A DNA stretch of 50,563 bases, from assembly GCA_030685015.1 (NCBI GenBank), contig JAUXWS010000105.1, forward strand, positions 1 through 50,563, given 5' to 3'. The notes below the pieces were generated by a model. The model was not told the origin of the DNA and did no database searches. It was given only the letters and a program-made list of their open reading frames with translations. A program made the translations under genes and the position numbers. Source of the stretch: a bacterium. Its GTDB lineage: Bacteria > CAIWAD01. Numbering within the stretch: position 1 is the stretch's first letter; each line of letters begins with the position of its first letter. Of this stretch, positions 16,725-27,126 are shown piece by piece.

Positions 16725-17915
16725 ATGCCCATGCACCCACCCGATCCGGACCGGCTGGCGGCCTCTCGCCGTCGTTTGAGCCAAGCCGGCGCCCGCGCCG
16801 CCACGCTCGAGGACTATGCCCAGGCCCTCCTGATCCACGTCAACGAGGCGGCGGCCGCCCTGCGCCATCCGGCGGATCCGCCCCGCGGCAGCGTCTTCCG
16901 CGTGGGCCTGGCCTACCTGGGGGAGGACGGCCTGGTCATCCCCGTGCCATTCCGGCACCGCGCCCCCTCCCTCTTCCTGGACCAGTTCCATGTGCTGCCC
17001 CTGCACGCCACCAGCCTGGGTTCCCTCGTCGAGCGGGGCCGGGGCGACCGCATCGACGACATGGAGGCCCACCTGGCCTCCCGCGGCATCTCCCTGTCAA
17101 GCCAGGTGGCCCTGCGCGAGGGGATCCGCTCCAATGTCCGCCTGCCTTGGCGAAGCCTGGACCGCCACGGCTTCCTCTGGTTCTCCGCCGACACGCCCCG
17201 CTTCTTCGATGACGCCCTCTTCGCCCACCTGGAAGGCCTGGTGCCCGAGGTGGAACTCCATCTGCGCCTGCTGGACGTGCTCAGCCCGCTGCTGCCAACC
17301 GGTCCGGCCCGGCCCGCCTCCCTCGAAGGGTCGGTGGAAGGCCTGGGGCGGTTGGGGCGGCTGCTGGAAGTGGAGGAGAACCCCTTTCCAGGGCGTCTGG
17401 CGCTGGACTGGAACCCGCCCGCGGCGGGCCCTCCCGGCCTGGTCAACCTCTGGCGCCTGGGGGAGGGGCTGGCCCTGCTCGCCTCGCTGGAATGCACCGG
17501 TTCCGGAGCGGCGGCCCATCGCCTGCTGCTGGCCCTGCGCGGCTGGATCCTGCAGCAGGCCGTGCGTTGGCGCAACCCCTCCCGCCTCTGCGAGGAGGTG
17601 GAGGCCTTGCTGGCGACGGCCTGGCGCGACGGCGCGCTGCCGAGGGAGAGCTCCATCCGCGCCGTGGCGCTGGCCGTGCTGCACCTGGACAGCGGACAGA
17701 CGGACCACGTGGTGGTGGGCGGACCGCGCCTCTGGATCGAGCAGGACGGGGAGACACGGCCCCTTGCCTACGACCCGTCCCCGGCGGGCGCCCGGACGCC
17801 GCGGCAAGCCGGCGTGGTCAACCTGGGCGGAGGCCGTCTGCTGTTGGCGCAGGGCGACCGGAGCGCGGAAGCCGGCGGCCATCGGCTGGCCATCCGGCTT
17901 TCCTTCGCGCCATGA
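16725..17915 (+). CDS. Degenerate GAF plus PP2C-like protein, probably non-catalytic
   Basis: 396 residues beginning at ATG (MPMHPPDPDR). The first half resembles a GAF domain (SNVRLPWRSLDRHGFLWFSADTP, then a helix FAHLEGLVPEVELHLRLL). The second half follows the layout of SpoIIE-type PP2C phosphatases (LLLALRGWILQQAVRW, RAVALAVLHLDSG, HVVVGGPRLWI, GGGRLLLAQGDRSAEA), but the metal-binding aspartates of VGGDYYD, GDVSGKG, YTDG and DDQT are absent. This assignment is inferred from the order of elements, not from a signature. It may act as a pseudo-phosphatase regulator beside the true enzyme at 14013. It converges on the chemoreceptor gene. Confidence 0.5.
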   Translation: MPMHPPDPDRLAASRRRLSQAGARAATLEDYAQALLIHVNEAAAALRHPADPPRGSVFRVGLAYLGEDGLVIPVPFRHRAPSLFLDQFHVLPLHATSLGSLVERGRGDRIDDMEAHLASRGISLSSQVALREGIRSNVRLPWRSLDRHGFLWFSADTPRFFDDALFAHLEGLVPEVELHLRLLDVLSPLLPTGPARPASLEGSVEGLGRLGRLLEVEENPFPGRLALDWNPPAAGPPGLVNLWRLGEGLALLASLECTGSGAAAHRLLLALRGWILQQAVRWRNPSRLCEEVEALLATAWRDGALPRESSIRAVALAVLHLDSGQTDHVVVGGPRLWIEQDGETRPLAYDPSPAGARTPRQAGVVNLGGGRLLLAQGDRSAEAGGHRLAIRLSFAP

Positions 17916-17969
17916 GCTGAGGCAGGCGGTCCGGCCGCCTTGGCGCAAGTGGCGGACCACGTTCGCGTC

Positions 17970-20273
17970 TCAGTACCTGAACTTGGCCACGTGTTGCTGC
18001 AGGGCGGAGGAGAGGTCGGCCAGCCGAGACGCCGCCGCCGCCGTCTGCTCCGCTTCCCGCCGCGCCATGTCCGTTCCCCCCAGCACCTCATCCAGGGAGG
18101 TGGCCACCTCGCTGGTTGAACCCGCCACCTGGCTGATTTGGCCGGCGAACTCGCGGGTGGTGGTGGCCTGCTCCTCGATGGCGCCGGCGATGTTGCCCTG
18201 CAGGTCGCGGATGCGGGTCACCACCTCCAGGATGTGACCAATGCCGTCCACCGTGCGGGTGGTGTCCTGCTGGATGGCGTCGATCATGCGACGGATGTCC
18301 TCGGTGGCGCGCGTCGTGCCGGAGGCCAGTTCCTTCACCTCCCCCGCCACCACGGCGAAGCCCTTGCCCGCCTCGCCGGCGCGGGCCGCTTCGATCGTGG
18401 CGTTGAGGGCCAGCAGATTGGTCTGCTTGGCGATGGTGTCGATCACCTGGATGACGGCGCTGATCTTCTGGCTCGAATCGTCCAGGGTCTGGATGGCAAG
18501 GCTGGCCTGGTCGGCCGACTGGACGGCCTCGCCGGCCACCACGGTCGCCTGGTGGGAGGAGTTGGCGATCTCCTGGATCGTGGCCGAGATCTCCTCGGTG
18601 GCCGCCGCCATGGCCTGCATCGTGCCGTCCATGTCCTTCAAATGGTGGGTGGCGCCCTCGGCCTTGTCACGGGTGCGGGCCGAGACCAGCTTCAGCTCGC
18701 CGGCGATGCGGTCCAACTGGCCGGATGTGGTCTGCAGCTCGCCGGAACTGCCCGCCAGGTCGGCCATCAGGCGCCGGATGGTGGCCAGGGCCGAATTGAA
18801 TCCCGCGATGAGCCGGCCCAACTCGTCCTCGCGCTCCACTTGCACACTGACGGTGAGATCTCCCTGGGCGAAGCGGGTGACCGCCTGCAGCAGGTGTTCC
18901 ACGTTGCGGTTGAGGTAGGCGCGCTGGTCCTCCAGCTCGCCCATGCTGCGGCGGATGCTGCCGATCATGCCGGAGAAACTGCTGGCCAGCTCCCCCACCT
19001 CGGAGATCCGTTCCAGGGAGCGGTCGGCCAGCGCCTCCTCCTGGTTGAGATTGCCCTCCATCGCCTCCCGCAAGATGGCCGACAGCCGGACGATGGGCTG
19101 GGCCATGCGCCCGGCGCTGGCCAGGGCGAACCAGCCGGAGAGGACCAGGGCACCCAGCGCGACCAGCAGCGTGATGATCAGGGTGAGGCGCGCCCCCTTG
19201 GCGATACGGTGGACAGGGTCCATGAAGTCGTCCTCCCAGGCGCTGGCACCGATCACCCAGTCCCAGGGCTGGTAGTAGACCACGGCCGCCACTTTGGGGG
19301 CCGTGCGCTTGCTCATCGTGTCGTGCCACAGGTAGCGCACCTGGATGATCTGGCCGGGCACCGCCTTGGCCTCGTCGACGATGGTGCGGATGACGGGCTT
19401 GCCCTCCGCGTCCTTGGCCTCAAGGATGTTCTCGCCGTCCCGCTTGCCCTGCTGGCTGATGATGTAGTGGCCGTGGTGCTGGCCCTCGCCGCCAATGACC
19501 CAGACGTAGCCGGTCTTGCCCACCACGATGTCCATGATGCTCTTGCGCAGGGACTCGATGGACTCCTGCTTGACGCCCACGTGGAGCATGCCCGCCACCT
19601 CGCCGCCCTCCATCAGTGGCACATAGCTCGTCGTATACCAGGAGTCCACGACAAAGGCCTTGCCCCGGTAGGTCTCGCCCTTGAGCACGGTCTTCACCAC
19701 CGTATTGGCGGCGCCGTCCGGGTTGACGGCCGGGATGTAGGTGCCGATGGCGCGCCGGCCTTCCTTGTTGAGCACGGTGGTGGCCACGCGCAGCATGTCG
19801 CCGGTCTCGTTCATGCGCTGGAAGACAGTGACCGTGCCGCCCACCAGATCCCGCACCGTGTCGACCAGGGGAACCGCCGTGGTGGCGTCGTCGATGGGCG
19901 TCACGTTCCATGAACCCAGTTGGATGGCGGGCAGGCTGACGCTCGCGCTCTCCTGGCTATGCTGGTTGGTGGCTTGCCAGGTGAGTGTACCGGCCACCTG
20001 GTTGACGCCGCCCATGCGGCGCACTTGCTCCAGGGCCACCCGCATGTTTCCTTCCACCTGCATCTCCACCAGGGCGTGGGCGGTGGCCACCTGCTGCTGC
20101 ACGCCGTAGGCGATATGGGCCAGGTCGCTCTTCAACAGGCCGTCCGTCTCTTCAACGACCTGTTTGCGCTGAATCTGCTGGACGAGCAGGCTGGCCACCA
20201 GCAGCAGGACGATGGGCAGGGCTGTGCAAAGCAGGACCAGGCGGACGATGCGTGATTTGATCGAGTGCTTCAT
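17970..20273 (-). CDS. Methyl-accepting chemotaxis protein with Cache sensor
   Basis: ATG with AGGAGG four bases upstream; 767 residues. A first membrane helix (about 9-31) and a second (about 360-385) enclose a large periplasmic double-Cache region ([34 protein letters not shown]). HAMP segments follow, then the cytoplasmic signalling hairpin whose tip ([21 protein letters not shown], about 612-632) is the invariant CheA/CheW contact. It signals ligand binding to flagellar or type IV pilus chemotaxis pathways. No che gene is next to it. The 104 bp up to the divergent esterase gene would contain both promoters. Confidence 0.95.
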   Translation of the reverse strand: MKHSIKSRIVRLVLLCTALPIVLLLVASLLVQQIQRKQVVEETDGLLKSDLAHIAYGVQQQVATAHALVEMQVEGNMRVALEQVRRMGGVNQVAGTLTWQATNQHSQESASVSLPAIQLGSWNVTPIDDATTAVPLVDTVRDLVGGTVTVFQRMNETGDMLRVATTVLNKEGRRAIGTYIPAVNPDGAANTVVKTVLKGETYRGKAFVVDSWYTTSYVPLMEGGEVAGMLHVGVKQESIESLRKSIMDIVVGKTGYVWVIGGEGQHHGHYIISQQGKRDGENILEAKDAEGKPVIRTIVDEAKAVPGQIIQVRYLWHDTMSKRTAPKVAAVVYYQPWDWVIGASAWEDDFMDPVHRIAKGARLTLIITLLVALGALVLSGWFALASAGRMAQPIVRLSAILREAMEGNLNQEEALADRSLERISEVGELASSFSGMIGSIRRSMGELEDQRAYLNRNVEHLLQAVTRFAQGDLTVSVQVEREDELGRLIAGFNSALATIRRLMADLAGSSGELQTTSGQLDRIAGELKLVSARTRDKAEGATHHLKDMDGTMQAMAAATEEISATIQEIANSSHQATVVAGEAVQSADQASLAIQTLDDSSQKISAVIQVIDTIAKQTNLLALNATIEAARAGEAGKGFAVVAGEVKELASGTTRATEDIRRMIDAIQQDTTRTVDGIGHILEVVTRIRDLQGNIAGAIEEQATTTREFAGQISQVAGSTSEVATSLDEVLGGTDMARREAEQTAAAASRLADLSSALQQHVAKFRY

Positions 20274-20377
20274 GTATCCTCCTGGGTGATGCCCAACGTC
20301 ATCGGCTTCCAAGTGATTGTTCTTGAAAACTCTCACCTTCTTTCCCCCAAGCGGGACCATCATGAACGGAGTCGCGC

Positions 20378-21817
20378 ATGAGAGCCACTCAAAACACGGT
20401 TATTCTGGTAATCGCTCTGTTGTCCGGCACCCTTCCCGCCCTGGGTCAGGGCTTTCAGGACTTCATCAACCACATCCATGCCCTTCCCGCCGACCAGCGT
20501 CCCGCGCTGGTGGACAGCCTGATGGCGAACCTGCCCGGCAGCGCGACGCCCATCCGCGAGGCGGACCGCGCCTGGTTCCTCTATCGCGGCACAGCCTCCA
20601 CCCTGGCCCTGGCCGGCGACATGACGGGCTGGCAGCCCGACTTCGCGCTCAGCCTGATCGGCGGGACGGACCTCTGGTATCGCGGCTTCCTCTGCGAGGA
20701 GGATGCGCGGCTGGACTACAAGTTCGTGCGCAATGGCTCCCAATGGATCCTTGATCCGCTCAACCCCCTCACCTGCAACGGCGGCTTCGGACCCAACAGC
20801 GAACTGGCCATGCCCGCCTACGTGCAACCCCCGGAGATCCTCAACCAGGGGCTGCCGGCGGGCACGCTGGTCACCTGGAACAACTTCCACAGCCCCCAGC
20901 TGGGCAACACGCGGACCATCCAGATCCTGCTGCCGCCAGGCCACGTGGAGGGGCAGGCGCGCGGCGTGTGTCTGGTCCACGACGGCCTGGAATACCTGTC
21001 GCTGGCCTACCTGCGCAACGTGGTGGCCTGGCTGGCCAACGAGCATCCCACCCTGGAGCTGCCCATCTTCGTCTGCGTGCCGCCCGTCAACCGCACCGCC
21101 GAGTACCAGACCACCCAGCAGGCCGCTTTTGGCCTCTTCATCGCCGAGACGGTGGTCCCCGCCGTGCGGGCGGCCTGGGCCACGCACGAGGATCCGGCGC
21201 GCTGGATCACCCTGGGCGCCTCCAACGGGGGCAACATCTCGGCCTACCTCCTGGGAGAGTTCCCGCTGATCTTCGGGCGCGGCATCCTCATGAGTCCCTA
21301 TCTCCCCCAGGCCCAGCAGAATCGGCTGGCCGCCCTCTCCCCGGACAGCCTGCGCCTCTACCTCAATTGGGGCAGCTACGACCTGGACGCCATCCGGCCC
21401 CTCGCCGAGCAGACGGCGGAGCTGCTGGAGGCGCGGGGCGTGCCGCACCTGGCGCGCGTCTACCACGAGGGCCACTCCTGGGGCCTGTGGCGGGCCACCA
21501 TCGACGAGGGCCTGCTTTTCGTGCTGGAGGCGGAAACGGCGCTGCCGCGCTCGGACGGAGGCGTCCGGCCCGGCCGCCTGGACCTGCGGGCCTGGCCCAA
21601 TCCCTTCAACTCCACCCTGAGCGTGAGCCTGGATGGCATGGGGTCCGCCCATCTGCGGCTCTTCGACGGATTGGGCCGTCTGCGCCAGGAACGGGAGATG
21701 CCTGCGCACAGGCAAGTGCTCAGCTGGGAGATGGACACCCTGCCCACCGGCCGCTACTGGATCGAGGCCAGGCGCGGACAGGCCCGGGGCCTGACTTCCG
21801 TGACCTTGGTGCGGTGA
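20378..21817 (+). CDS. Secreted alpha/beta-hydrolase (esterase D-like) with CBM48-like domain and T9SS tail
   Basis: ATG with GGAG seven bases upstream; 479 residues. Signal peptide to about residue 23 (ALGQG). Residues about 60-135 form an E-set/CBM48-like domain ([27 protein letters not shown]). The esterase domain has a nucleophile elbow GASNGG (Ser282) and likely Asp335 and His366 (YHEGHSWG). From about 400 comes the FCB-type sorting domain, [13 protein letters not shown] to the terminal SVTLVR. It is likely secreted by the T9SS and attached to or released from the surface; the acyl substrate is unknown. Confidence 0.88.
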   Translation: MRATQNTVILVIALLSGTLPALGQGFQDFINHIHALPADQRPALVDSLMANLPGSATPIREADRAWFLYRGTASTLALAGDMTGWQPDFALSLIGGTDLWYRGFLCEEDARLDYKFVRNGSQWILDPLNPLTCNGGFGPNSELAMPAYVQPPEILNQGLPAGTLVTWNNFHSPQLGNTRTIQILLPPGHVEGQARGVCLVHDGLEYLSLAYLRNVVAWLANEHPTLELPIFVCVPPVNRTAEYQTTQQAAFGLFIAETVVPAVRAAWATHEDPARWITLGASNGGNISAYLLGEFPLIFGRGILMSPYLPQAQQNRLAALSPDSLRLYLNWGSYDLDAIRPLAEQTAELLEARGVPHLARVYHEGHSWGLWRATIDEGLLFVLEAETALPRSDGGVRPGRLDLRAWPNPFNSTLSVSLDGMGSAHLRLFDGLGRLRQEREMPAHRQVLSWEMDTLPTGRYWIEARRGQARGLTSVTLVR

Positions 21818-22240
21818 CTGGTCGTTCCCGCCGGTAGGCCGGAGCGCGGGAGCTGTTGTCCAGCGGGCAATGCTTCACGCGTCCTGGACGGTTCGCGACG
21901 ACCCTTCGAAGCCGTGACAGCATGGGTGGACGGGAGGCTTGCCTCAGGTCGGGCGCCGGGCATCCATGTCAACCGCGGTCGCCACGGCCTGCGCCGGACT
22001 GCGAAATCATGCGCTCGGAACGGGAACCCGCCCCGCCGATTTCCCGTTTGGCCCCGCGCTCCCCATGACGCCCTTCGAAGGGCGGGTGGGGGGAGGTGGG
22101 AGGGCCTGGAAAAATGCGTATGAATTGAGGCGCCAACGGCGGCGCACCAGCTCCCCCGCTCCCTTCCCACCGCTCTTCTCATGCTACCTTGGTCGTCGAC
22201 GGCAGGAGGCCGGCGCACCAAACCAGCTCACGAGGAGACC
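21818..22240. other. Non-coding interval with a 16-bp palindrome
   Basis: About 420 bp without a credible gene; short frames here have no ribosome site or family resemblance. It contains the perfect palindrome CGCCCTTCGAAGGGCG at 22069-22084, which could be a dimer-binding site or weak terminator, and a less GC-rich stretch near 22110 that may hold the promoter of the MmgE/PrpD gene. No T-run follows the palindrome. Confidence 0.4.
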
Positions 22241-23620
22241 ATGACCAGCATTTCCCGCCAGATGGCCCGCTTCGCCCTGGGCCTGCGCCATGAGGATATG
22301 CCGGCCGCCGCCCTGCGCGAGGCCTGTCGCTACCTGTATGATTCCGTCGGCTGCGCCTATGGCAGCGTGCGCACCCGGGACGTCAACGCCTTGCGCGGAC
22401 TCTATCTGGACCTGGGCGGCAAGCCCGAGTCCACCCTCATCGGCTTCGGGGACCGGCTGCCCGGCATCAGCGCCAGCCTGGTCAACAGCCTGATGATCCG
22501 CGCCCTGGACTTCAACGACATCTATTGGAAGGAGGACCCCAGCCACCCCTCCGACCTCATCCCGGCCGCGCTGGCGGCGGGCGAGATGGCGGACCGCTCC
22601 ATGAAGGAGGTGCTGGTGGCCATTCTTCTCGCCTACGAGTTCGAGCAGCGGCTCTGCCTCTTCGCCGTGCCCGGTGTCCGCGAACGCGGCTGGCACCACG
22701 CCACCCTCACCCAGTTCGTCAGCCCGCTGGTGGCCGGCTGGCTGCTGGGCCTGGACGAGGACCAGCTGGTCAACGCCATCGGCATCGCCGGTTGCCACAG
22801 CCACACCATCGGCTGCCCCACGGCGGGCAAGCTGACCATGATGAAGAACACGGTGGATCCGCTGGCGGTGCAGGCCGGTGTGCAGGCGGCGTTGATGGCC
22901 CAGCGAGGCTACACGGGCACCGAAGCCGTCTTCGAGGGCAAGGAGGGCTTCCAGCACTGTTTCGGTCCCGGCTGGAACGAGGACGCCCTGCTGGGCGCCC
23001 TGCCGGGCTCGGAGGGCGGGCGGCCGTGGAAGATCCTCGAATGCAGCATGAAGGCCTTCCCCACCGAGGCCCTGACCCACACCCACCTCTCCGCCACCCT
23101 CAAGGCCATGCGCAAGGGCCGGCTGGGCTGGCAGGACCTTGAGAAGGTGACGGTGACCACCATCGCCCGCGCCTGCGACATCCTCTTCGATCCCCACAAG
23201 TACCGCCCGGAGAGCCGCGAAACGGCGGACCACAGCCTGCCCTACTGCATCGCCGCCGCCATCGTGGACGGCCAGGTGACCACGGCCAGCTTCTCCGACG
23301 AGAAGATCCACGACCCGGCCATCCGCGAGGTGATCGACCGCATCGAGGGCGAGGCCTCCCTCGAGTTCGAGGCGATGTTCCCGGCCAAGCAGCCCAGCCG
23401 CGTGCGCATCCTGACCAAGGACGGCCGCCTCCTCGAGGAATATCTCGAGTATCCCAAGGGGGATCCGCGGGAACCCATGACCGAGGAGGATCTGGACGCC
23501 AAGTTCGGCGCCCTGGCCGCCCCGGTCCTGGACGAGGCGGGCCGCGCCCGGGTCAAGCAGGCCATCTTCGGCTGCGAGGCGCTCTCCGCCCGCGAGTTCA
23601 TGGATGCCTTGCGCTTCTAG
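22241..23620 (+). CDS. MmgE/PrpD family protein
   Basis: Start at the ATG of MTSISRQMARF with GAGGAG just before it; 459 residues, the normal family length. Matches include ALDFNDIYW, HPSDLIPAALAAGE, GWHHATLTQF, GIAGCHSHTIGC, LTMMKNTVDPLAVQAG, the hinge region MKAFPTEALTHTHLSATL, and DHSLPYCIAAAIVDG. The family covers 2-methylcitrate dehydratase, cis-aconitate decarboxylase and related lyases. With no prpB/prpC neighbour the exact substrate is open, although a propionyl-CoA-carboxylase-type gene is at 47102. Stop is TAG; the 180 bp to the next gene show no clear feature. Confidence 0.88.
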   Translation: MTSISRQMARFALGLRHEDMPAAALREACRYLYDSVGCAYGSVRTRDVNALRGLYLDLGGKPESTLIGFGDRLPGISASLVNSLMIRALDFNDIYWKEDPSHPSDLIPAALAAGEMADRSMKEVLVAILLAYEFEQRLCLFAVPGVRERGWHHATLTQFVSPLVAGWLLGLDEDQLVNAIGIAGCHSHTIGCPTAGKLTMMKNTVDPLAVQAGVQAALMAQRGYTGTEAVFEGKEGFQHCFGPGWNEDALLGALPGSEGGRPWKILECSMKAFPTEALTHTHLSATLKAMRKGRLGWQDLEKVTVTTIARACDILFDPHKYRPESRETADHSLPYCIAAAIVDGQVTTASFSDEKIHDPAIREVIDRIEGEASLEFEAMFPAKQPSRVRILTKDGRLLEEYLEYPKGDPREPMTEEDLDAKFGALAAPVLDEAGRARVKQAIFGCEALSAREFMDALRF

Positions 23621-23800
23621 CAGACAGACGAGGGTGGACCGCTGAGAGGTTTGCGCCCTGCGAGCGCGGTTTTCAGGATGTCGCAGCGCATGCCGGTGGC
23701 ATGTGCAGGAAGGCTGTGGTGAATCCGGTCCGATCGGGGAGGATAAGTCCGACCGGCGGCAGGATCGAAGGGGCGTGACGCAGGGGAAGGAGCCGGGGGC

Positions 23801-24652
23801 GTGGCCTTGCTGTTGAAGGTTGATCACCTGTCCTTCTCCTACGGCGATCGATCCGCCCTGGACGATCTCAGCCTCGAGCTGCGCCCGGGCGAGATCCTCG
23901 GCCTGCTGGGACCCAATGGGGCGGGCAAGAGCACGCTGATGGCCCTCGCCACCGGCCTGCTGGAGCCCCGGTCCGGGAGCGTGCGCACGGCGGGCGGCGA
24001 TCCCCGCGATCCGGCCGTGCGCGCCCGCTTCGGCCTGGCCCCGCAGGAGCTGGCCCTTTACGACGATCTCAGCGCGTGGGAGAACCTGCTCTTTTTCGGC
24101 CGCGTGCAGGGCTTGGCGGGCAACGGCCTGGCCCTCCGGGCCCGGCAGGTCCTGGCCGAGTCGGGCTTGACCGGCCGCGAGCGGGACCGCGTCTCCACCT
24201 TCTCCGGCGGCATGAAGCGCCGGCTCAATCTGGCCGTGGCGCTGCTTCACCAGCCGGATCTGCTGCTGCTGGACGAGCCCACGGCGGGGGTCGATCCCCA
24301 GTCCCGCCTCGCCCTCTATGACCTGGTCCTTGCCCAGCGGGCGGCGGGGCGCGGCGTCCTCTACGCCACGCATTACATGGAGGAGGCCCAGCGTCTCTGC
24401 GACCACGTGGCCGTGCTGGACCAGGGGCGCCTGCTGGATTGCGGAGCGGTTCCCGAGCTGCTGGAGCGCCATGGCGGCCCGTCCATCCTAGAGGCGCAGC
24501 GCGCCGGCGGGACGATCCGGCGTGAGACGACCGATCCCATGGGGGAGCTGCTCCGCTTGCACGCCGAGGGGCCGCTCGCGGCCTTCACCGTCCGCCCGCC
24601 GGACCTCGAGCAGGTTTTCCTGCGCCTGACCGGCCGCCGTCTGAGGGATTGA
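23801..24652 (+). CDS. ABC transporter ATP-binding protein (DrrA/ABC-2 type)
   Basis: Begins at GTG with AAGGAG upstream; 283 residues. Walker A GPNGAGKS, Q-loop APQE, signature FSGGMKRRL, Walker B LLLLDEPTAGVDP and switch histidine ATHYM are all intact. The GMKRR signature and the partner permease downstream place it with exporters of drugs, lipids or polysaccharide precursors. It ends one nt before the permease gene, so the two are co-translated. Substrate unknown. Confidence 0.93.
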   Translation: MALLLKVDHLSFSYGDRSALDDLSLELRPGEILGLLGPNGAGKSTLMALATGLLEPRSGSVRTAGGDPRDPAVRARFGLAPQELALYDDLSAWENLLFFGRVQGLAGNGLALRARQVLAESGLTGRERDRVSTFSGGMKRRLNLAVALLHQPDLLLLDEPTAGVDPQSRLALYDLVLAQRAAGRGVLYATHYMEEAQRLCDHVAVLDQGRLLDCGAVPELLERHGGPSILEAQRAGGTIRRETTDPMGELLRLHAEGPLAAFTVRPPDLEQVFLRLTGRRLRD

Positions 24653-24653
24653 A

Positions 24654-25952
24654 ATGGGCAGCATGCTCGCCATCGCCATCAAGGACCTGCGCCTGCTTCT
24701 GAGGGATCGCGCCGGTCTCTTCTTCACCATGGCCTTCCCTTTCATCTATGCGCTCTTCTTCGGGGCCATCTTCTCGCCGGGCGAGGAGGGCGCGCGCCGC
24801 ATTCCCCTGCGCCTGGTGGATCTGGACGGCAGCCCCGCGGCGGCCGCCTTCCTCGATTCGCTGGCGGCGCGACCTGGTCTGGACTGCCGGCGGGACAGCC
24901 TGGCGGGCGCCGAGCAGGCGGTGCGGCGGGGTTGGGCCAGCGCCGCCCTCATCCTGCCGCCGGGCTTCGGTCAGGGGCTCGTCCACCCCTTTCGCGGGCA
25001 GCCCGTCGAAGTCGAACTGCTCCATGATCCGGTCCGCCGGGCGGAGGCCGGCCTCCTGCAGGGCTTGCTCATGGAACAGGCTTTCCGCGGCCTGGCGCAG
25101 CGCTTCCAGGATCCCCGCTCCTTCCTCCCGGATGTGCGCGCCTGGCGGGACAGCCTGGACCGGCCCGCCGCCGCCACCGCGCGCCTCGATCCCCTGCGCC
25201 GCTGGCTGGGAGAGCTGGACCGCTTCCTGGTCCATGAGGCCGCCGCCGAGTCCCTGGCCGCCGGTGCGGCGCCACTGGCCGCGCCACGCTCCGGGCTGGC
25301 GGACTTCATCCCGCTGAGGATCAAGGCCCGCGAACTGTCGGTGGTGCGGGAGGGACCCCGCTCCTACTTCGAGATCTCCTTTCCCCAGGGCCTGCTCTGG
25401 GGCCTGATCAGCGTGGCCGCCACCTTCGGCGTCTCGCTGGTGGTGGAGCGCAAGGAGGGCACGCTGCGCCGCCTGCGCGCCTCGCGCCTGCGCCGCCGGC
25501 AGATCCTGGGCGGCAAGGCCCTGGCTTGCGCCGCCACCGTGATGGCCCTGGCCCTCCTCATGCTGGTGGCCGGCCTGCCCCTGGGCGTGCGGGCGGAACG
25601 GCCCCTCCTGCTGCTGGCCGCCATCCCCGCCACCGCGGCGGCTTTCACCGGCCTGATGCTGCTGGTCTCCGTCCTGGGTCGCACGGAGCGTTCCGCCTCG
25701 GGCATCGGCTGGTCCCTCCTGCTGGTGTTGGCCATGCTGGGGGGCGGCATGGTGCCGCTCTTCATGATGCCGGAGTGGATGCGCGTCCTGGGGAACGCCA
25801 GTCCGGTCAAGTGGGCCATCCTCGCCTTCGAGGGAGTGCTCTGGCGCGGCTTCGGCTGGGCCGAGCTGTGGCCGGTCTGCGCCATCCTCTGCGCCTTCGG
25901 CGCCGCGGCGGCCGCCATCGGCCTGCGCGCCTTCCGCTGGAACGAGTCTTGA
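24654..25952 (+). CDS. ABC-2 type transporter permease
   Basis: 432 residues. One N-terminal membrane helix (AGLFFTMAFPFIYALFFGAIF), a periplasmic domain of about 210 residues, then five or so membrane helices from FEISFPQGLLWGLISVAATF onward, with the conserved cytoplasmic loop ERKEGTLRRLRASRLRRRQI. This is the ABC2_membrane_3 layout with a large extracytoplasmic loop. It works with the ATPase encoded just upstream, probably as a homodimer. Substrate cannot be inferred. Confidence 0.9.
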   Translation: MGSMLAIAIKDLRLLLRDRAGLFFTMAFPFIYALFFGAIFSPGEEGARRIPLRLVDLDGSPAAAAFLDSLAARPGLDCRRDSLAGAEQAVRRGWASAALILPPGFGQGLVHPFRGQPVEVELLHDPVRRAEAGLLQGLLMEQAFRGLAQRFQDPRSFLPDVRAWRDSLDRPAAATARLDPLRRWLGELDRFLVHEAAAESLAAGAAPLAAPRSGLADFIPLRIKARELSVVREGPRSYFEISFPQGLLWGLISVAATFGVSLVVERKEGTLRRLRASRLRRRQILGGKALACAATVMALALLMLVAGLPLGVRAERPLLLLAAIPATAAAFTGLMLLVSVLGRTERSASGIGWSLLLVLAMLGGGMVPLFMMPEWMRVLGNASPVKWAILAFEGVLWRGFGWAELWPVCAILCAFGAAAAAIGLRAFRWNES

Positions 25953-26013
25953 CACGCGGCGCCCCGGCCTTGGACGCCCACAGGGCCGGTCGGCCGCTGC
26001 GAAAGGAACTGAC

Positions 26014-27126
26014 GTGGAGTGGACGTGGAGCACCCGTCGATGGGAGATCCTTGATCCGGCGCCCCTGCTGGAGGGCGAACGGCTGCGCGGCCTGATCCGC
26101 GCCGTCCCCGAGGATTTCGTCGTGGAGGAAGTGCCTGCCTATGAACCCGATGGCGGGGAGGGCCACCTCTTTCTCACGCTGACCAAGCGGGGCTGGACCA
26201 CCGACGCGGCCCTGCACGAGGTGGCGCGGCAGCTGGGCCTGCCCCGCGGCGAGATTGGCGTGGCCGGCCTCAAGGACCGCCATGCCCTCACCACCCAGTG
26301 GATCAGCCTGCCCGCCGCCGGCGCCGCCCGCCACGGCGACTTCCAGCATGCGGACCTGCAATTGGGCGCTCCCCATCCCCACCGCCACAAACTGCGCCGC
26401 GGCCACCTCAAGGGCAACCGCTTCCGCATCACCCTGCGCGAGCTGGACCGCCCGGCCGCCCCGGCGCTGGAGTTGGCGCGGGACCGGGCGGAGCGCCTGG
26501 CGGAGGCGGGCGGCATGGGCCACCTCTTCGGCCGCCAGCGCTTCGGCCCGGACGGCCGCAACGTGGATCTCGGCCTGCGCCTGCTGGGGCAGCCCCGCCG
26601 CCTGCGGCCGGGGGACTTCGCCCTCTCCGCCCTCCAGGGAGCCCTCTTCAACCTGTTCTGGTGCCTGCGCCGGGAGCGGGGCCAGCTGCGCACGGTGCTG
26701 GGCGGGGACATCCTGCAGAAGACGGAGACGGGCGGCCTCTTTTCCAGCGCCGATCCTGTGACGGACCAGCAGCGGCTGGAGGCGGGGGAGCTGCGCATCA
26801 CGGGCCCCATCTTCGGCGCGGACCGCCTGGTGCCGCCGCCGGACAGCCCGGCCCGCGCCCTGGAGGAGGAGGTCCTGGCCGCCTTCGGCCTGGCGCGGGT
26901 GCAGTGGACCGGCCTGGGCAAGAAGGCTCCCGGCACGCGGCGCGCCCTGCAGACCCAGGCCGGCGGCCTGACCATCCAGGCGGGCGGGGAAGGGGCCAGC
27001 CTGGTGCTGGACTTCGAGCTGGAGGCGGGCGCCTTCGCCACCCGCCTGCTGGGCGAAATGGCGGACTGGCGGGAGGCGGAGCGCGGCGGAGCGGACCCGG
27101 ACCTGGCGCAGGGGACGAGGGCATGA
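26014..27126 (+). CDS. truD: tRNA pseudouridine(13) synthase TruD
   Basis: GTG start with GGA upstream; 370 residues. The catalytic motif VAGLKDRHA places the nucleophilic Asp at residue 88; GNRFRITLR, GMGHLFGRQRFGPDGRN and the inserted TRUD domain ending PGTRRALQ are typical. It converts U13 of certain tRNAs to pseudouridine. The last codons overlap the next gene's start (ATGA). Confidence 0.95.
   Translation: MEWTWSTRRWEILDPAPLLEGERLRGLIRAVPEDFVVEEVPAYEPDGGEGHLFLTLTKRGWTTDAALHEVARQLGLPRGEIGVAGLKDRHALTTQWISLPAAGAARHGDFQHADLQLGAPHPHRHKLRRGHLKGNRFRITLRELDRPAAPALELARDRAERLAEAGGMGHLFGRQRFGPDGRNVDLGLRLLGQPRRLRPGDFALSALQGALFNLFWCLRRERGQLRTVLGGDILQKTETGGLFSSADPVTDQQRLEAGELRITGPIFGADRLVPPPDSPARALEEEVLAAFGLARVQWTGLGKKAPGTRRALQTQAGGLTIQAGGEGASLVLDFELEAGAFATRLLGEMADWREAERGGADPDLAQGTRA

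Noticed and set aside
17924-17940. Terminator between the degenerate phosphatase and chemoreceptor genes
   Set aside because: AGGCGG-TCCGG-CCGCCT makes a stem of only 6 bp with no T-run; too weak to annotate.
22184-24472. 762-residue minus-strand frame across the MmgE/PrpD and ABC genes
   Set aside because: Spans two real genes and their gap, with shadow-type composition and no motif.
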